A DNA stretch of 64,000 nt from DSVZ01 sp037439785 (GTDB lineage Bacteria > Verrucomicrobiota > Verrucomicrobiia > Limisphaerales > J093): positions 56,803 through 120,802 of the forward strand of contig JBBIVJ010000009.1 in the NCBI GenBank assembly GCA_037439785.1, given 5' to 3'. The translations under genes and the position numbers were made by a program. Shown here piece by piece: positions 26,312 to 35,589 of this stretch. Under the pieces are notes generated by a model. That model was not told the origin of the DNA, searched no databases, and was given only the letters and a program-made list of their open reading frames with translations. The number at the start of each line of letters is the position of its first letter. Position 1 is the first letter of the stretch.

Positions 26312-27619
26312 ATGTCCGCCCCCCCGACCTCCACCGTGGACCCCCGCCGCGTCCTGGCCCTGATCATGGGCGGGGGGCAGGGGAGCCGCCTGTATCCGTT
26401 GACCCGCGAGCGCGCCAAGCCGGCGGTGCCCATCGCGGGCAAGTACCGGCTGGTGGACATCCCCATTTCCAACTGCATCAACTCGGGGGTGCGGCGCATT
26501 TACGTGCTGACCCAGTTCCTGTCCGCCTCGCTGCACCGGCACGTGTACGGGTCGTTCAAATTCGACCACTTCTCGCAGGGCTTTGTGGAAATCCTGGCCG
26601 CCGAGCAGACCATGACCGATTCCTCCTGGTACCAGGGCACGGCGGACGCGGTGCGCAAGAACCTGATCCACCTGCGGAACAGCGAATTCGACTTCGCCCT
26701 CATCCTCAGCGGCGACCAGTTGTACCGCATGGACTACCGCGAGCTGCTCCGCCATCACCTCGCCTGCGACGCGGAGGTCACCATCGCCACCAAGCCGGTC
26801 AGCCGCGCGGAGGCCCCGGCCTTCGGCATCATGCAGATTGACGCCGGGCAGCGCATCGTGCGCTTCGAGGAAAAGCCCCGGGAACCCGCGCTGCTGGACC
26901 AGTTGCCGGTGGACCCCGCCACCCGGGAGCGCCTGGGCCTGCCGGCGACGGAGGAGGCGTACCTGGCCTCGATGGGCATCTACCTGTTCAACCGCGACGT
27001 GCTCTACCGGGCGCTGGAGGGGCAGGAGACCGACTTCGGCAAGCACATCATCCCCCGCCTGATTCACGAGTGCCGCGTCTTTTCCTACAGCTTCCAGGGC
27101 TACTGGGAGGACGTGGGCACCATCCGCTCCTACTTCGACGCCAACCTCGATCTGACCAGCGAACTGCCGCGGTTCAATCTCTTCGACATGACCGCGCCGA
27201 TCTACAGCCGGCCCCGCTTCCTGCCCCCCTCCAAGATCAACGGCGCCTCGCTGGACCACACGGTGGTCTCGGAAGGCTGCATCCTCAACCATTGCAAAAT
27301 CTCCCAGAGCATCGTCGGGCTGCGCTACCTGGTGGACGCCGGCAGCCACGTCACCCGCACCGTCATCCTGGGGGCCGACTACTACGAGTCGGCCGAGTCC
27401 ATCGCCGCCCACGCCGCCGCCGGCCAGCCGCGCATCGGCATCGGCCGCAACACCCGCATTGACATGGCCATCATCGAGAAAAACGCGCGCATCGGCGACA
27501 ACTGCGTCATCACCCCCCACAACAAGCCCGCCTCGGTGGACCACCCCTTGTACTTCATCCGCGACGGCATCGTGATCATCCCCAAGAATGCCGTCATCCC
27601 GCACGGCACGGTGATCTGA
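26312..27619 (+). CDS. glgC: Glucose-1-phosphate adenylyltransferase (ADP-glucose pyrophosphorylase)
   Basis: A 435-residue enzyme making ADP-glucose for glycogen. ALIMGGGQGSRLYPLTRERA and KPAVPIAGKYRLVDIPISNC form the nucleotide-binding region. SWYQGTADAVRKNL and LILSGDQLYRMDYRELL are the family loops. VRFEEKPREP is the glucose-1-P site, and SMGIYLFNRDVL and YWEDVGTIRSYFDANL follow, with a left-handed beta-helix at the C-terminus. ATG 26312 has a clear AAAGGA ribosome site. A metallo-hydrolase gene follows 24 bp later. Confidence 0.96.
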   Translation: MSAPPTSTVDPRRVLALIMGGGQGSRLYPLTRERAKPAVPIAGKYRLVDIPISNCINSGVRRIYVLTQFLSASLHRHVYGSFKFDHFSQGFVEILAAEQTMTDSSWYQGTADAVRKNLIHLRNSEFDFALILSGDQLYRMDYRELLRHHLACDAEVTIATKPVSRAEAPAFGIMQIDAGQRIVRFEEKPREPALLDQLPVDPATRERLGLPATEEAYLASMGIYLFNRDVLYRALEGQETDFGKHIIPRLIHECRVFSYSFQGYWEDVGTIRSYFDANLDLTSELPRFNLFDMTAPIYSRPRFLPPSKINGASLDHTVVSEGCILNHCKISQSIVGLRYLVDAGSHVTRTVILGADYYESAESIAAHAAAGQPRIGIGRNTRIDMAIIEKNARIGDNCVITPHNKPASVDHPLYFIRDGIVIIPKNAVIPHGTVI

Positions 27620-27643
27620 GGCCGCCCCGCCCCGCCCGGCCCC

Positions 27644-28432
27644 ATGCCCGCCCGCCCGCCGCACCACGTCACCTGCCTGGGGGTGGGGGACGGCCATGCG
27701 GACCCGCAGCGGGGGCACGCGGCCTTCCTGTATGAATTCGGCCCCGTGCGCGTGCTGGTGGACTGCGGGGAGCCGGCCACCCGCGCCCTGTTGCGCGCGG
27801 GCTTCGGGCTGGATACGCTCGATGCGGTGCTGGTGTCCCACCTGCATTTCGACCACGTCGGCGGTCTGTTCACGCTGCTGCAGGCCCTGTGGCTTTCGGG
27901 CCGGCAGCGACCCTTGGTCCTGCACCTGCCGGCCACGGGGCTGGAACCGGTGCAAAACCTGATGGCGGCGGCGCGGCTCTTCCAGGGTCCGCCGCCGTTC
28001 CCGCTGCGCTGGGAAGTCCTCCGGCCGGGACAACCGGTGCCGGTGGGCCCGTTGACCGTGACCCCGCTCCCCTCCAGCCACCTGCGGGTGCTGGCCGGAC
28101 GCTCCGGCCGCAAACACGCGGCGGATGTGGCCTACAGCTTCCTGCTGCACACCGCCCAGGTCCGCGTGGGGCACTCGGCCGACCTCGGGGGGGGCGAGGA
28201 CATCGAGCCGCTGATCCAGGAACCGCTGGACCTGCTGGTGTGCGAACTGGCGCACCTGGAGCCGCCGGCGTTGTTTGCGCGACTCTGCGGCCAGCCCATT
28301 CGCCGGCTGGCGCTGGTCCACCTCTCGGCCGAGCAGTGGCGGCAACGCCGCCTCTGGCAGGCACGCGCCCGCCGCGCCTTGTCCCCCATCCCGGTCTGCA
28401 TCCCCCGGGACGGGACGCAGATCGAGTTTTGA
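27644..28432 (+). CDS. MBL-fold metallo-hydrolase, ribonuclease Z-like
   Basis: A 262-residue cytosolic protein of the metallo-beta-lactamase fold. The metal motif is S-H-L-H-F-D-H (His66, His68, Asp70, His71), an early Asp lies in VLVDCG, later sites are in RVGHSADLGGGE and LVCELAHLE, and the last His is in LALVHLS. The order matches the RNase Z/phosphodiesterase branch, but the tRNase-specific exosite arm is not evident, so the substrate is open. It sits behind glgC and may be co-transcribed. Confidence 0.82.
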   Translation: MPARPPHHVTCLGVGDGHADPQRGHAAFLYEFGPVRVLVDCGEPATRALLRAGFGLDTLDAVLVSHLHFDHVGGLFTLLQALWLSGRQRPLVLHLPATGLEPVQNLMAAARLFQGPPPFPLRWEVLRPGQPVPVGPLTVTPLPSSHLRVLAGRSGRKHAADVAYSFLLHTAQVRVGHSADLGGGEDIEPLIQEPLDLLVCELAHLEPPALFARLCGQPIRRLALVHLSAEQWRQRRLWQARARRALSPIPVCIPRDGTQIEF

Positions 28433-29050
28433 GCGGCGGGACCGGGCGGGTGGCCTGCCACATGACCACGGCGGCCAGCAGGCTGGAATCGCCACCGACT
28501 TCAGCCGGAGCAAAGGTGGTCCGCCCCGTGCCCGCGGCGGCTACGGGGTACCGGGAGCTCAGCCCTGCCAAGGGAAAAGGCAGGGTCGACGGGGAAGCCG
28601 ATCCTCCCACGCCTCCACGGCGAAGGACCGCCGTTGGGAAGGACCGCGTCCTCGTGGCGGGGCCAGAGCGGGCAAGGTTGCCCGTTCCACCCCGCACCGC
28701 CGCGTCCTCGCGGTCCCGGCCTGAACGAGCAAGGGGCCGGTTCTCTCGTTCAGCCGGCACAAAGCAGGGCCGCTGACCGACCGCGGCGGTAACGGGGGCG
28801 CCCAGAGATGAATCTCCCTCACAGCCCTTGGCGCTTGGTGTCTTGGTGTCTTGGTGGTGACCCTTCGCCGCCGAAAGGGGCAGTCCTCTGGCGCTTTGCG
28901 ACCGCGCCGGCCGCTTCGGACTTCGGATTTCGGATGCTGTCCGACCGGCAGAAAGCCGGGGGCAGGCAGACGGTGCACCGCCAGACCGCGGCGGCCACGG
29001 GGGGCTTTGTCGCTTGGCGCAAGCCGGGGGGCTTCTAGACTGCGGCGGCC
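28433..29050 (+). repeat. 618-bp intergenic region with dispersed repeat sequence
   Basis: No gene is recognised between the metallo-hydrolase and murJ. At 28721-28753 an inverted repeat (CTGAACGAG ... CTCGTTCAG, 15-nt loop) could form a hairpin, without a T-run. 28838-28860 has a short tandem of CTTGGTGT-type units, and 28914-28935 has TTCGGA-type low complexity like that near 21.75, 43.58 and 54.25 kb. The last 37 bp hold the murJ promoter. Confidence 0.5.
29014..29041 (+). promoter_or_regulatory. Promoter for murJ
   Basis: TTGGCG - 16 nt - TAGACT, ending 9 nt before the ATG at 29051. The predicted leader is 0-3 nt. Confidence 0.5.
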
Positions 29051-30673
29051 ATGTCGCAAATGCTCAAAAGCTCCACCGCGCTGGCGGCGGCCACGCTGAC
29101 CAGCCGTTTGCTGGGGCTGGTGCGCGAGCAGGTGTATGCCCGGTTCATGGGGGATGGGCCGGTGGCGGGGGCGTTCAAGGTGGCGTTTCAAATCCCCAAC
29201 CTCTTCCGGCGATTGCTGGGGGAGGGCGCGCTCAGCGCGGCCTTCATTCCGCTGTTCAAGCTCAAGGAGGCCCGCGAGGGGCGGGAGGCGATGTGGCAGG
29301 CGGCCAATGCCACCCTCTCCGGTCTGGTGGTGGTGACGGCGGCGCTGGTCGGGCTGGGGCTGGTCGTGGTGAGTCTGCTGCTGGGGTGGAGCGGCGGGAC
29401 GTGGGTGCGAGAGGGCGGGGTGGTGTTTCCGCCCCTGACACTTTCGGAGGAGGTGCGGCTGATGCTGCGGCTGCTGCGGTTGATGCTGCCCTACCTGATG
29501 GTGGTCTGTCTGGCGGCCCTGTGCATCGGCATGCTCAACGCGCGCGGTCACTTCTTTGTGCCCGCCCTGGGAGCGGCCACGTTGAACGTGGTCATGATTG
29601 CCAGCGTGCTGCTGCTGGCGCCGCGGTTCGGCCCCACGCTGGACACGCAGGTCTTCGCCCTTGGCGTGGGGGTGCTGCTGGCCGGGGTGGCGCAGTTTGC
29701 CTTCCAATTGCCGCTGCTGTTCCGCGAAGGGTTCCGGTTCCGCTGGGTGACGCCCTGGCGCGACCCCACGGTGCGCGAGGTGGTCCGGCGCATGGGGCCG
29801 GGGGTGGTCGGGGTGGCGGCCTACCAGCTCAACGTCACGCTCATCATGTTTTTTTCGTACGGCGTGGACCGTTACGTGGTGGCGTCGTTCGACTACGCGG
29901 TGCGGCTGATGGAATTCCCGCAGGGGCTGGTGGGGGTCTCGCTGGCCAGCTACCTGTTGCCGACCCTGTCCGGGCTGGCGGCGGAGAAGAAGTATCCGCA
30001 GTTCCGCGAGACGCTGGGGCAGGGGTTGGCCTACATGGCCCTGGCCAACCTGTTGGCGGCGGCCCTGCTCGTGGCCCTGGCCGAACCGATGATCCGGCTG
30101 CTGTTTCAGGGCGGGAACTTCGACCTGGCCTCGACGCGGCGCACCACCCTGGCCCTGGTCTGTCTGGCGCCGGGGCTGGCGGCGTTTTCCGCCGCGAATC
30201 TGCTGGCCCGGGCCTTTTACGCGCTGGGGGACACGGCCACGCCCATGCGGGTGAGTTTGTTCTGTCTGGGGTTGAACCTGCTGCTCTCGCTCTGGTGGGT
30301 GGGGCCGCTGCGGCAGGCGGGGTTGGGGCTGGCCAACACCACCACCTCCGCCCTCCAGGTCTGGCTGCTGGGGCGCGCGCTGCGCCGCAAGCTCAAGACC
30401 CTCGATCTGACGGGCCTTTGGTCGCGGCTGCTGGGACTGGTGCCGGCGGCCCTGCTGGCCGGTGGCCTGGCGTGGGCGGGGGCAGCGGCCTGGGCGCGCG
30501 GCATCGGACACCAGACGGTGCTCCAGCGCCTGGGGGAGGTTTTCCTGCCCGCGTTGCTCGCTACCGCGGTGTACGCCGCGCTGGCCTGGTGGCTCCGCAT
30601 CCCGGAAGCCCGCCAGGCAGCAACGGCCCTTCGGGAGTTCATCCGCCGCGGGCGGCCGCCAGCCGGCGGTTGA
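29051..30673 (+). CDS. murJ: Lipid II flippase MurJ (MviN family)
   Basis: A 540-residue polytopic membrane protein with about 13-14 hydrophobic segments, translocating lipid II across the inner membrane. Family signatures are AAATLTSRLLGLVREQVYAR at the start, AFQIPNLFRRLLGEGALSAA with FIPLFKLKE, the periplasmic-side LPYLMVVCLAALCIGMLNAR, and ARAFYALGDTATPMRVS. The final 35 bp overlap the 3' end of the convergent hisA gene. Confidence 0.96.
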   Translation: MSQMLKSSTALAAATLTSRLLGLVREQVYARFMGDGPVAGAFKVAFQIPNLFRRLLGEGALSAAFIPLFKLKEAREGREAMWQAANATLSGLVVVTAALVGLGLVVVSLLLGWSGGTWVREGGVVFPPLTLSEEVRLMLRLLRLMLPYLMVVCLAALCIGMLNARGHFFVPALGAATLNVVMIASVLLLAPRFGPTLDTQVFALGVGVLLAGVAQFAFQLPLLFREGFRFRWVTPWRDPTVREVVRRMGPGVVGVAAYQLNVTLIMFFSYGVDRYVVASFDYAVRLMEFPQGLVGVSLASYLLPTLSGLAAEKKYPQFRETLGQGLAYMALANLLAAALLVALAEPMIRLLFQGGNFDLASTRRTTLALVCLAPGLAAFSAANLLARAFYALGDTATPMRVSLFCLGLNLLLSLWWVGPLRQAGLGLANTTTSALQVWLLGRALRRKLKTLDLTGLWSRLLGLVPAALLAGGLAWAGAAAWARGIGHQTVLQRLGEVFLPALLATAVYAALAWWLRIPEARQAATALREFIRRGRPPAGG

Positions 30674-31415
30674 ACGCCACGCAATCGGCGTAGCGCACCC
30701 CCTTCCCGCCAAAAATGTCCAGGGCCGACCCGATGGTCAGGTCCACCCGGCCCCGGCCCAGGGCGGTCACCTGTTCAAGGTCGGTCAGGGAGCGGGCGCC
30801 GCCGGCGTAGGTGATGGGGCAGGGGGCCCAGTCGCCAAGCTGCGCCACCAGGGCCTCGTCCACGCCCTGGCAGAGCCCCTCGACGTCCACGGCATGGATC
30901 AAGAACTCCGCGCAGTGTGCGGCCAGGGCTGCGAGGGTTTCCCGGCTGAGCGCCAGTTCGGTGAACCGTTGCCAGCGGTCGGTCACCACCCAGTAACGGT
31001 CCTCGCGGCGGCGGCAGCTCAGGTCCAGCACCAGCCGTTCCCTTCCCCCCACGCGCTCCAGGGCCCGCAGCCGGTCCGCGTCCAGCCGCCCGTCGCGGAA
31101 GACCCAGGAGGTGACGATGACGTGCGAGGCACCCGCGTCGAGCCAGGCGCGGGCATTGTCCGGGGTGACGCCGCCGCCCAGTTGCAGGCCGCCGGGGTAG
31201 GCCGCCAACGCCTCGCGTGCCGCGGCGTCATTGCCCGGTCCCAGGCAGATGACGTGCCCGCCGCGCAGGCCGTCGCGCCGGTACAGGGCGGCGTACCAGG
31301 CGGCGGGGCGGTCGGCGACAAAGTGCGTCCGCAGGCCGGCCCCGGAGTCGGTGAGGGTGCCGCCCACAATCTGCTTCACCCGGCCTTCATGGAGGTCAAT
31401 GCAGGGCCGAAACAC
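30639..31415 (-). CDS. hisA: Phosphoribosylformimino-5-aminoimidazole carboxamide ribotide isomerase, eukaryote-type
   Basis: A 258-residue (beta/alpha)8 enzyme of histidine synthesis (ProFAR to PRFAR). The start FRPCIDLHEGRVKQIVGGTL and the following ADRPAAWYAALYRRDGLRGG, CLGPGNDAAAREALAAYPGG and LQLGGGVTPDNARAWLDAGA resemble fungal/plant HIS6-type proteins more than the usual bacterial HisA. Catalytic Asp7 is in C-I-D-L-H. The start codon is GTG. It stands alone, with no other his genes in the window, and overlaps murJ convergently by 35 bp. Confidence 0.88.
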   Translation of the reverse strand: MFRPCIDLHEGRVKQIVGGTLTDSGAGLRTHFVADRPAAWYAALYRRDGLRGGHVICLGPGNDAAAREALAAYPGGLQLGGGVTPDNARAWLDAGASHVIVTSWVFRDGRLDADRLRALERVGGRERLVLDLSCRRREDRYWVVTDRWQRFTELALSRETLAALAAHCAEFLIHAVDVEGLCQGVDEALVAQLGDWAPCPITYAGGARSLTDLEQVTALGRGRVDLTIGSALDIFGGKGVRYADCVAFNRRLAAARGG

Positions 31416-31421
31416 GCGGGC

Positions 31422-31451
31422 ACGCTAGCCGGCCGACGCCACCGCTGACAA
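31422..31451 (-). promoter_or_regulatory. Promoter for hisA
   Basis: Minus strand TTGTCA - 18 nt - TAGCGT, ending 6 nt before the GTG start at 31415. Predicts a leaderless message with GTG initiation. Confidence 0.5.
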
Positions 31452-31498
31452 GGCGCCCGGCCCGTTGGAGGGGGGAGCGGTGGCGGCCGGCGTGCGGG

Positions 31499-34048
31499 TC
31501 ACCGCCACTCGTGCTTCGGGTACTGGCGCTGCAGCTCCTGGCGCAGCCGCGGGTAGTGCTCGCGCCAGAAGCCCTCGAGGTCCCGGGTGACCTGCACCGG
31601 CCGGTGGTTGGGCGCCAGGATGTGCGCCACCACCGGCACGCGCCCCAGGGCGATGGCCGGCAGGCGCGTCACCCCGAACAGGTCCTGGATGCGCAGCGAG
31701 AAATGGGGCGGGTGGACCGGGTCGTACACCAACCGGGGGCGGCGGCCGTTGCTCAACTCCAGCCGCTCGGGGGCGTGAGTGTCCAGCAGGCGACGCTGCT
31801 CGGCGCTGAGCCAGGCGTGGATCAGCGGTTTGATGGGGCGGTCGCGCAGCTCGCGCAGGCTGGTGGCGCCGTCACACCACTGCTCGAGCAGATGGGCGCG
31901 GTCCGCCTCGCGCAGCGGGGGCAGTTCCAGCTCCGGGCACCAGGTGCACAGGCAGTTCAGCCGCACGATCCACTGTTCGAGGGCGGCGTCCCAGTCCTCG
32001 GGGGTTTCCCGCCCGGCCAGGATTTCCGCGGCCAGCAGCCGGGCGGCTTCGGCGGGGGGCGGTTCGACGGCGCGTTGCTCCAGCACCAGGCCGCGGAACA
32101 GGCACCGCTCCTCGGCCACCACCCGGCGCAGGCGGGGCTCGTACCGGCACCGCACCTCCCGTTGCACCTGCGCGGGAAACAACGCCTCGACCCAGCCCGG
32201 CTCGACGGCCGTGGCCAGGCTGAGGATCGTCCGGGCCTCGCCGTCGGCCTGCCCCACCTCCCGCACCTCGGCAGCCACCAACAGCGGCGCATCCTGCACC
32301 GCACTTTCACGGGCGAGCACCCCGCGGCGGCCGTGCACCAGTTCGCAGCGCAGCGTGCCGCGGTCCAGCCGGCGGGCCAGGCGGTCGCTGAAGGCGATGA
32401 GCAGGCATTGCCGCAGGGCGTCCTCGTCAAAGCGGCCCGGGGTGGGGTCGAGCCCCTGCTCGCGGGCCAGGCGTTGGAACTGCTCGAGCAGGGGGGCGAC
32501 CTGGCGGGTGGTCTGGGCGTGCAGGCCCAGGCGCCGGCACGCCTCGAGGCGATACTGCTGTTTGGCGGCGTAGTTCCAGGCGCGCATCAGCAGGAACAGG
32601 TCGGAGCCGGCCCGCTCGCCCAGCAGGTCGGCGCGGGCCTCCCGCACCGTCTTGTCCACGCTGCGCAGCCAGAGGTCGCGTCCCTGGGTGAGCGCGGCAA
32701 TGAGGCAGGCCTGATAGACGCAGCCGTGCTCGCGGGCGGCCAGCAGCAGGCGGGCCCAGCGCGGATGCACCGGGAAGGACAGCATCTGGCGGCCCAGGGG
32801 CGTGACGACCGGCGGCGCGCCCGGCCGGGGCACTTCCAGGGCGCCCAGGTCGGTCAACAATTCTTCCGCGTGGGCCAGGGCCGCCTCCTCCGGGGGTTCG
32901 AGCCAGCGGAAGCGGCGCAGGTCTTCCACCCCCGCCGCCTTGAGGGTGAGCACCACCTCGGCCAGGTCCAGGCGCCGGACCTCGGGCAGTTCGCGCAGCG
33001 GCCGGGTGGCGTGCTCGCGTTCGGTCCACAGGCGCACGCAGCGTCCCGGCGCGGTGCGGCCGGCGCGGCCGGCGCGCTGGTCGGCGGCGGCCCGGCTGAT
33101 GCGTTCGACCCAGAGCGTGTTGAGGCCGCGGCGGGGGTCGTGGCGGGGGATGCGGGCCAGGCCGCTGTCAATCACCAGCCGCACGCCGTCAATGGTGATC
33201 GAGGTTTCGGCCACGTTGGTGGCCACCACCACCTTGGGCCGGTCGTAGCGGGCCACGGCGGCATCCTGGTCCTCCGGGGGCAGTTCGCCGTGCAGGGGCA
33301 GCAACAGCCAGCCGCGCGCCTCGTCGCAGTGCCGGAACGCCTCGATCGTTTGGGCGATCTCGTAGGCGCCGGGCATGAACACCAGCACGTCCCCGCGGCC
33401 ACCGGCGCGGGCGTGCCGGGCAAACACCTCCGCCGCCGCTTCCCAGACCGGGTCGCACTCCGGGTCCAGCGGCCGGTCCAGGTACTCGATTTCCACGGGG
33501 AAGCACCGGCCGGTGGTCTCCAACACCCGGCACGGCCGCAGGTAGCGCTCCAGCCCCTGCAGGTCCAGCGTGGCCGACATCACCACCACCCGCAGGTCCG
33601 GCCGGGCGCCTGCTTGGAGGTCCAGCGCCCGCGCCAGGGTGAGGTCCCCGTAGAGATGCCGCTCGTGGAACTCGTCAAAGACCAGCACGGCCACGCCGCG
33701 CAGTTCCGGGTCGGCCAGCATCTGCCGCAACAACACGCCCTCGGTGACAAACCGGATGCGCGTGGCGGGGCTGGTGCGGTCCTCGAAGCGCACCTGGTAC
33801 CCCACCTCGCGGCCCAGCGGCACGCCCTGCTCCGCCGCCACCCGCGCCGCCAACAGCCGCGCCGCCAGCCGGCGGGGTTGCAGAATCACCACCTGCCCCG
33901 CCCCGAGCAACCCGTGCCGCTCGAGCATCTGCGGCACCTGGGTGGATTTGCCCGAGCCGGTGGGGGCGGACAGGATCACCCGCTCCCCGGCCCGCAGGGC
34001 GGCAAGCAGCTCCGACTCCAGCTCATAAATGGGCAGCCGTTCCGGCAT
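31499..34048 (-). CDS. hrpB: ATP-dependent helicase HrpB
   Basis: An 849-residue DEAH/RHA-type helicase. Walker A is GSGKST (31-36), followed by VVILQPRRLAARLLAARVAA. Motif II is D-E-F-H (125-128) and motif III VVMSATLD. VVVATNVAETSITIDGVRLV and DQRAGRAGRTAPGRCVRLW form motifs V-VI. The C-terminal part (LPAIALGRVPVVAHILAPNH, RPVQVTRDLEGFWREHYPRL) is HrpB-specific. ATG 34048 is used because the helicase core follows within 20 residues. Its precise cellular role is poorly known in bacteria. Confidence 0.95.
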   Translation of the reverse strand: MPERLPIYELESELLAALRAGERVILSAPTGSGKSTQVPQMLERHGLLGAGQVVILQPRRLAARLLAARVAAEQGVPLGREVGYQVRFEDRTSPATRIRFVTEGVLLRQMLADPELRGVAVLVFDEFHERHLYGDLTLARALDLQAGARPDLRVVVMSATLDLQGLERYLRPCRVLETTGRCFPVEIEYLDRPLDPECDPVWEAAAEVFARHARAGGRGDVLVFMPGAYEIAQTIEAFRHCDEARGWLLLPLHGELPPEDQDAAVARYDRPKVVVATNVAETSITIDGVRLVIDSGLARIPRHDPRRGLNTLWVERISRAAADQRAGRAGRTAPGRCVRLWTEREHATRPLRELPEVRRLDLAEVVLTLKAAGVEDLRRFRWLEPPEEAALAHAEELLTDLGALEVPRPGAPPVVTPLGRQMLSFPVHPRWARLLLAAREHGCVYQACLIAALTQGRDLWLRSVDKTVREARADLLGERAGSDLFLLMRAWNYAAKQQYRLEACRRLGLHAQTTRQVAPLLEQFQRLAREQGLDPTPGRFDEDALRQCLLIAFSDRLARRLDRGTLRCELVHGRRGVLARESAVQDAPLLVAAEVREVGQADGEARTILSLATAVEPGWVEALFPAQVQREVRCRYEPRLRRVVAEERCLFRGLVLEQRAVEPPPAEAARLLAAEILAGRETPEDWDAALEQWIVRLNCLCTWCPELELPPLREADRAHLLEQWCDGATSLRELRDRPIKPLIHAWLSAEQRRLLDTHAPERLELSNGRRPRLVYDPVHPPHFSLRIQDLFGVTRLPAIALGRVPVVAHILAPNHRPVQVTRDLEGFWREHYPRLRQELQRQYPKHEWR

Positions 34049-34056
34049 GGCCGGCC

Positions 34057-34086
34057 AGTATGGCGTCCCGCCGCCGGTCCGTGAAA
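34057..34086 (-). promoter_or_regulatory. Probable promoter for hrpB
   Basis: Minus strand TTTCAC - 18 nt - CATACT, ending 8 nt before the ATG at 34048. Confidence 0.35.
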
Positions 34087-34126
34087 CCAAACTCGACTTC
34101 GCGCCCGGCGGCGGCCACCCTCCGCC

Positions 34127-34969
34127 ATGATCTGGCGCTGCGCCATCGGCGTGCTGCTGACCGGCCTGGCCTGCGCGGCCGGGCCGGTTCCCGCCGGCGA
34201 AGTCCCCGCACCGCCGCCCGCGGCGCCGCTACCGCGGGCCCACGCCCACAACGATTACGAACACCCCCGGCCGCTCCTGGACGCCCTCGAGCACGGCTTT
34301 TGCAGCGTCGAGGCGGACATCCACCTGGTGGACGGCGAACTGCGGGTGGCCCACAACCGCGCTCAGACCCGCCCCGGCCGGACCCTCGAGGCCCTGTACC
34401 TGGAACCGCTGCGGGCGCGCGCAGCCGCCCACGGCGGGCGGGTGTACCCCGGCGGCCCCACTTTCTGGCTGCTGGTGGACTTCAAATCCGACGGCCCGCC
34501 CACCTGGCGCGCCCTGCTGGCGGTACTCGAACGCTACCGGCCCTGGCTGACCGAATTTGGCCCCGACGCCGCCCGCACCAACGCCATCACCGTGGTCCTG
34601 AGTGGCAACGTGCCTCGCGACCTTCTGGCGGCGGAACCCCGCCGGCTCGCCGCCGTGGACGGGCGCTTGGACGACCTGGAAGCCTCCCCCAGCCCGCTGC
34701 TGGTGCCGTGGGTCAGCGCCCGATGGGGCGGCGTCTTCACCTGGCGCGGCTCCGGGCCGATGCCGGAGGTCGAACGGGCGCAGCTTCGCGACTGGGCGGC
34801 CCGTGCCCACGCCCAGGGGCGGCGGCTCCGCTTTTGGGGGGCCCCCGATTTCGAGCCGGTCTGGCGTGAGCAGCTCGACGCCGGCGTGGACCTGATCAAC
34901 ACCGACCGCCTGGCCGCCCTGGCCCGCTTCCTGCGCCAGGCGGAACCCCCCGCTCCGGCGACGCCCTGA
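34127..34969 (+). CDS. Secreted glycerophosphodiester phosphodiesterase/PI-PLC-like protein
   Basis: A 280-residue protein with a signal peptide (MIWRCAIGVLLTGLACAAG). HAHNDYEHPRPLLDALEHGF then CSVEADIHLVDGELRVAHNR carries the family's catalytic His and metal-binding Glu/Asp of the GDPD/PLC barrel. FWLLVDFKSDG and the late LINTDRLAALARFL fit the same fold. Proteins of this group are annotated as phosphatidylinositol-specific phospholipase C/GDPD, with lipid or teichoic-type diesters as likely substrates. The gene is divergent from hrpB and ends 166 bp before rnpB. Confidence 0.82.
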   Translation: MIWRCAIGVLLTGLACAAGPVPAGEVPAPPPAAPLPRAHAHNDYEHPRPLLDALEHGFCSVEADIHLVDGELRVAHNRAQTRPGRTLEALYLEPLRARAAAHGGRVYPGGPTFWLLVDFKSDGPPTWRALLAVLERYRPWLTEFGPDAARTNAITVVLSGNVPRDLLAAEPRRLAAVDGRLDDLEASPSPLLVPWVSARWGGVFTWRGSGPMPEVERAQLRDWAARAHAQGRRLRFWGAPDFEPVWREQLDAGVDLINTDRLAALARFLRQAEPPAPATP

Positions 34970-35098
34970 GCCGACCGCTTCGGGTCTGCGGGAGGGGAAA
35001 GCCGCGAGACGGCCACCGGGAGTGCTGCGCGACCGCCGCCCCGGCAACGGACAGAAACCGGCATGCCCCCCGTACTGCCTCCGCCGCGCAAGGTTCCC

Positions 35099-35128
35099 TT
35101 GCCCGCCCGACGGCGCCTCGCCTAAGAT
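35099..35128 (+). promoter_or_regulatory. Promoter for RNase P RNA
   Basis: TTGCCC - 18 nt - TAAGAT, ending 7 nt before the first base of helix P1 (A35136). This places transcription start at the 5' end of the RNA. Confidence 0.6.
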
Positions 35129-35135
35129 GGGCACG

Positions 35136-35543
35136 AACTCCGGAGGGGCGGAGGCTCGCTCCCGGCTTGAGCCGGGGGAGGAAAGTCCGAGCACCCCAGG
35201 GCGCGACGCCGCGTAACCCCGGGCTCCGGCCCGGGAATACACGCGGGACGCCGGGCCGCGAGGCCCGGTGGACGGACAGTGCCACAGAAAACAGACCGCC
35301 GACCGCCCTGCGGGGCGGCCGGCAAGGGTGAAAAGGTGGGGTAAGAGCCCACCGCCCGGCGCGTGAGCACCGGGGCACGGAAAACCCCGTCGGGTGCAAG
35401 GCCAAATAGGGGGTCCAGAGCGTGGCCCGCGCCGCGCGCCGCTCCCACGGCGCAGATCCCGGGTAAGGCCGCTCAGAGAAATGAGCCTCTCCCCCGCCTC
35501 CGGGCGGGGCAGACAGAACTCGGCTTACAGCCCCTCCGGAGTT
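35136..35543 (+). ncRNA. rnpB: RNase P RNA, bacterial type A
   Basis: About 408 nt, the catalytic RNA that matures tRNA 5' ends. The ends pair in a perfect 13-bp P1 helix (AACTCCGGAGGGG at 35136-35148 with CCCCTCCGGAGTT at 35531-35543). Conserved core blocks are GAGGAAAGTCCGAGC near 35180, ACAGTGCCACAGAAAACAGA near 35280, GGTGAAAAGGTGGGGTAAGA near 35330, GCAAGGCCAAATAGGGGG near 35400 and AGAACTCGGCTTACAG before the 3' strand of P1. It has its own promoter. Confidence 0.96.
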
Positions 35544-35554
35544 CCCCCCGCCTC

Positions 35555-35583
35555 TTGGCAGCCGCGTCCCGGCCCGCTACCTT
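35555..35583 (+). promoter_or_regulatory. Promoter for the VOC protein gene
   Basis: TTGGCA - 17 nt - TACCTT, ending 6 nt before the ATG at 35590; predicts a leaderless message. Confidence 0.5.
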
Positions 35584-35589
35584 CGGCGC

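Noticed and set aside
27644..28432. Assignment as tRNase Z (rnz)
   Set aside because: The metal motif fits but the exosite arm and other tRNase Z-specific segments are not visible, so only the general MBL family is called.
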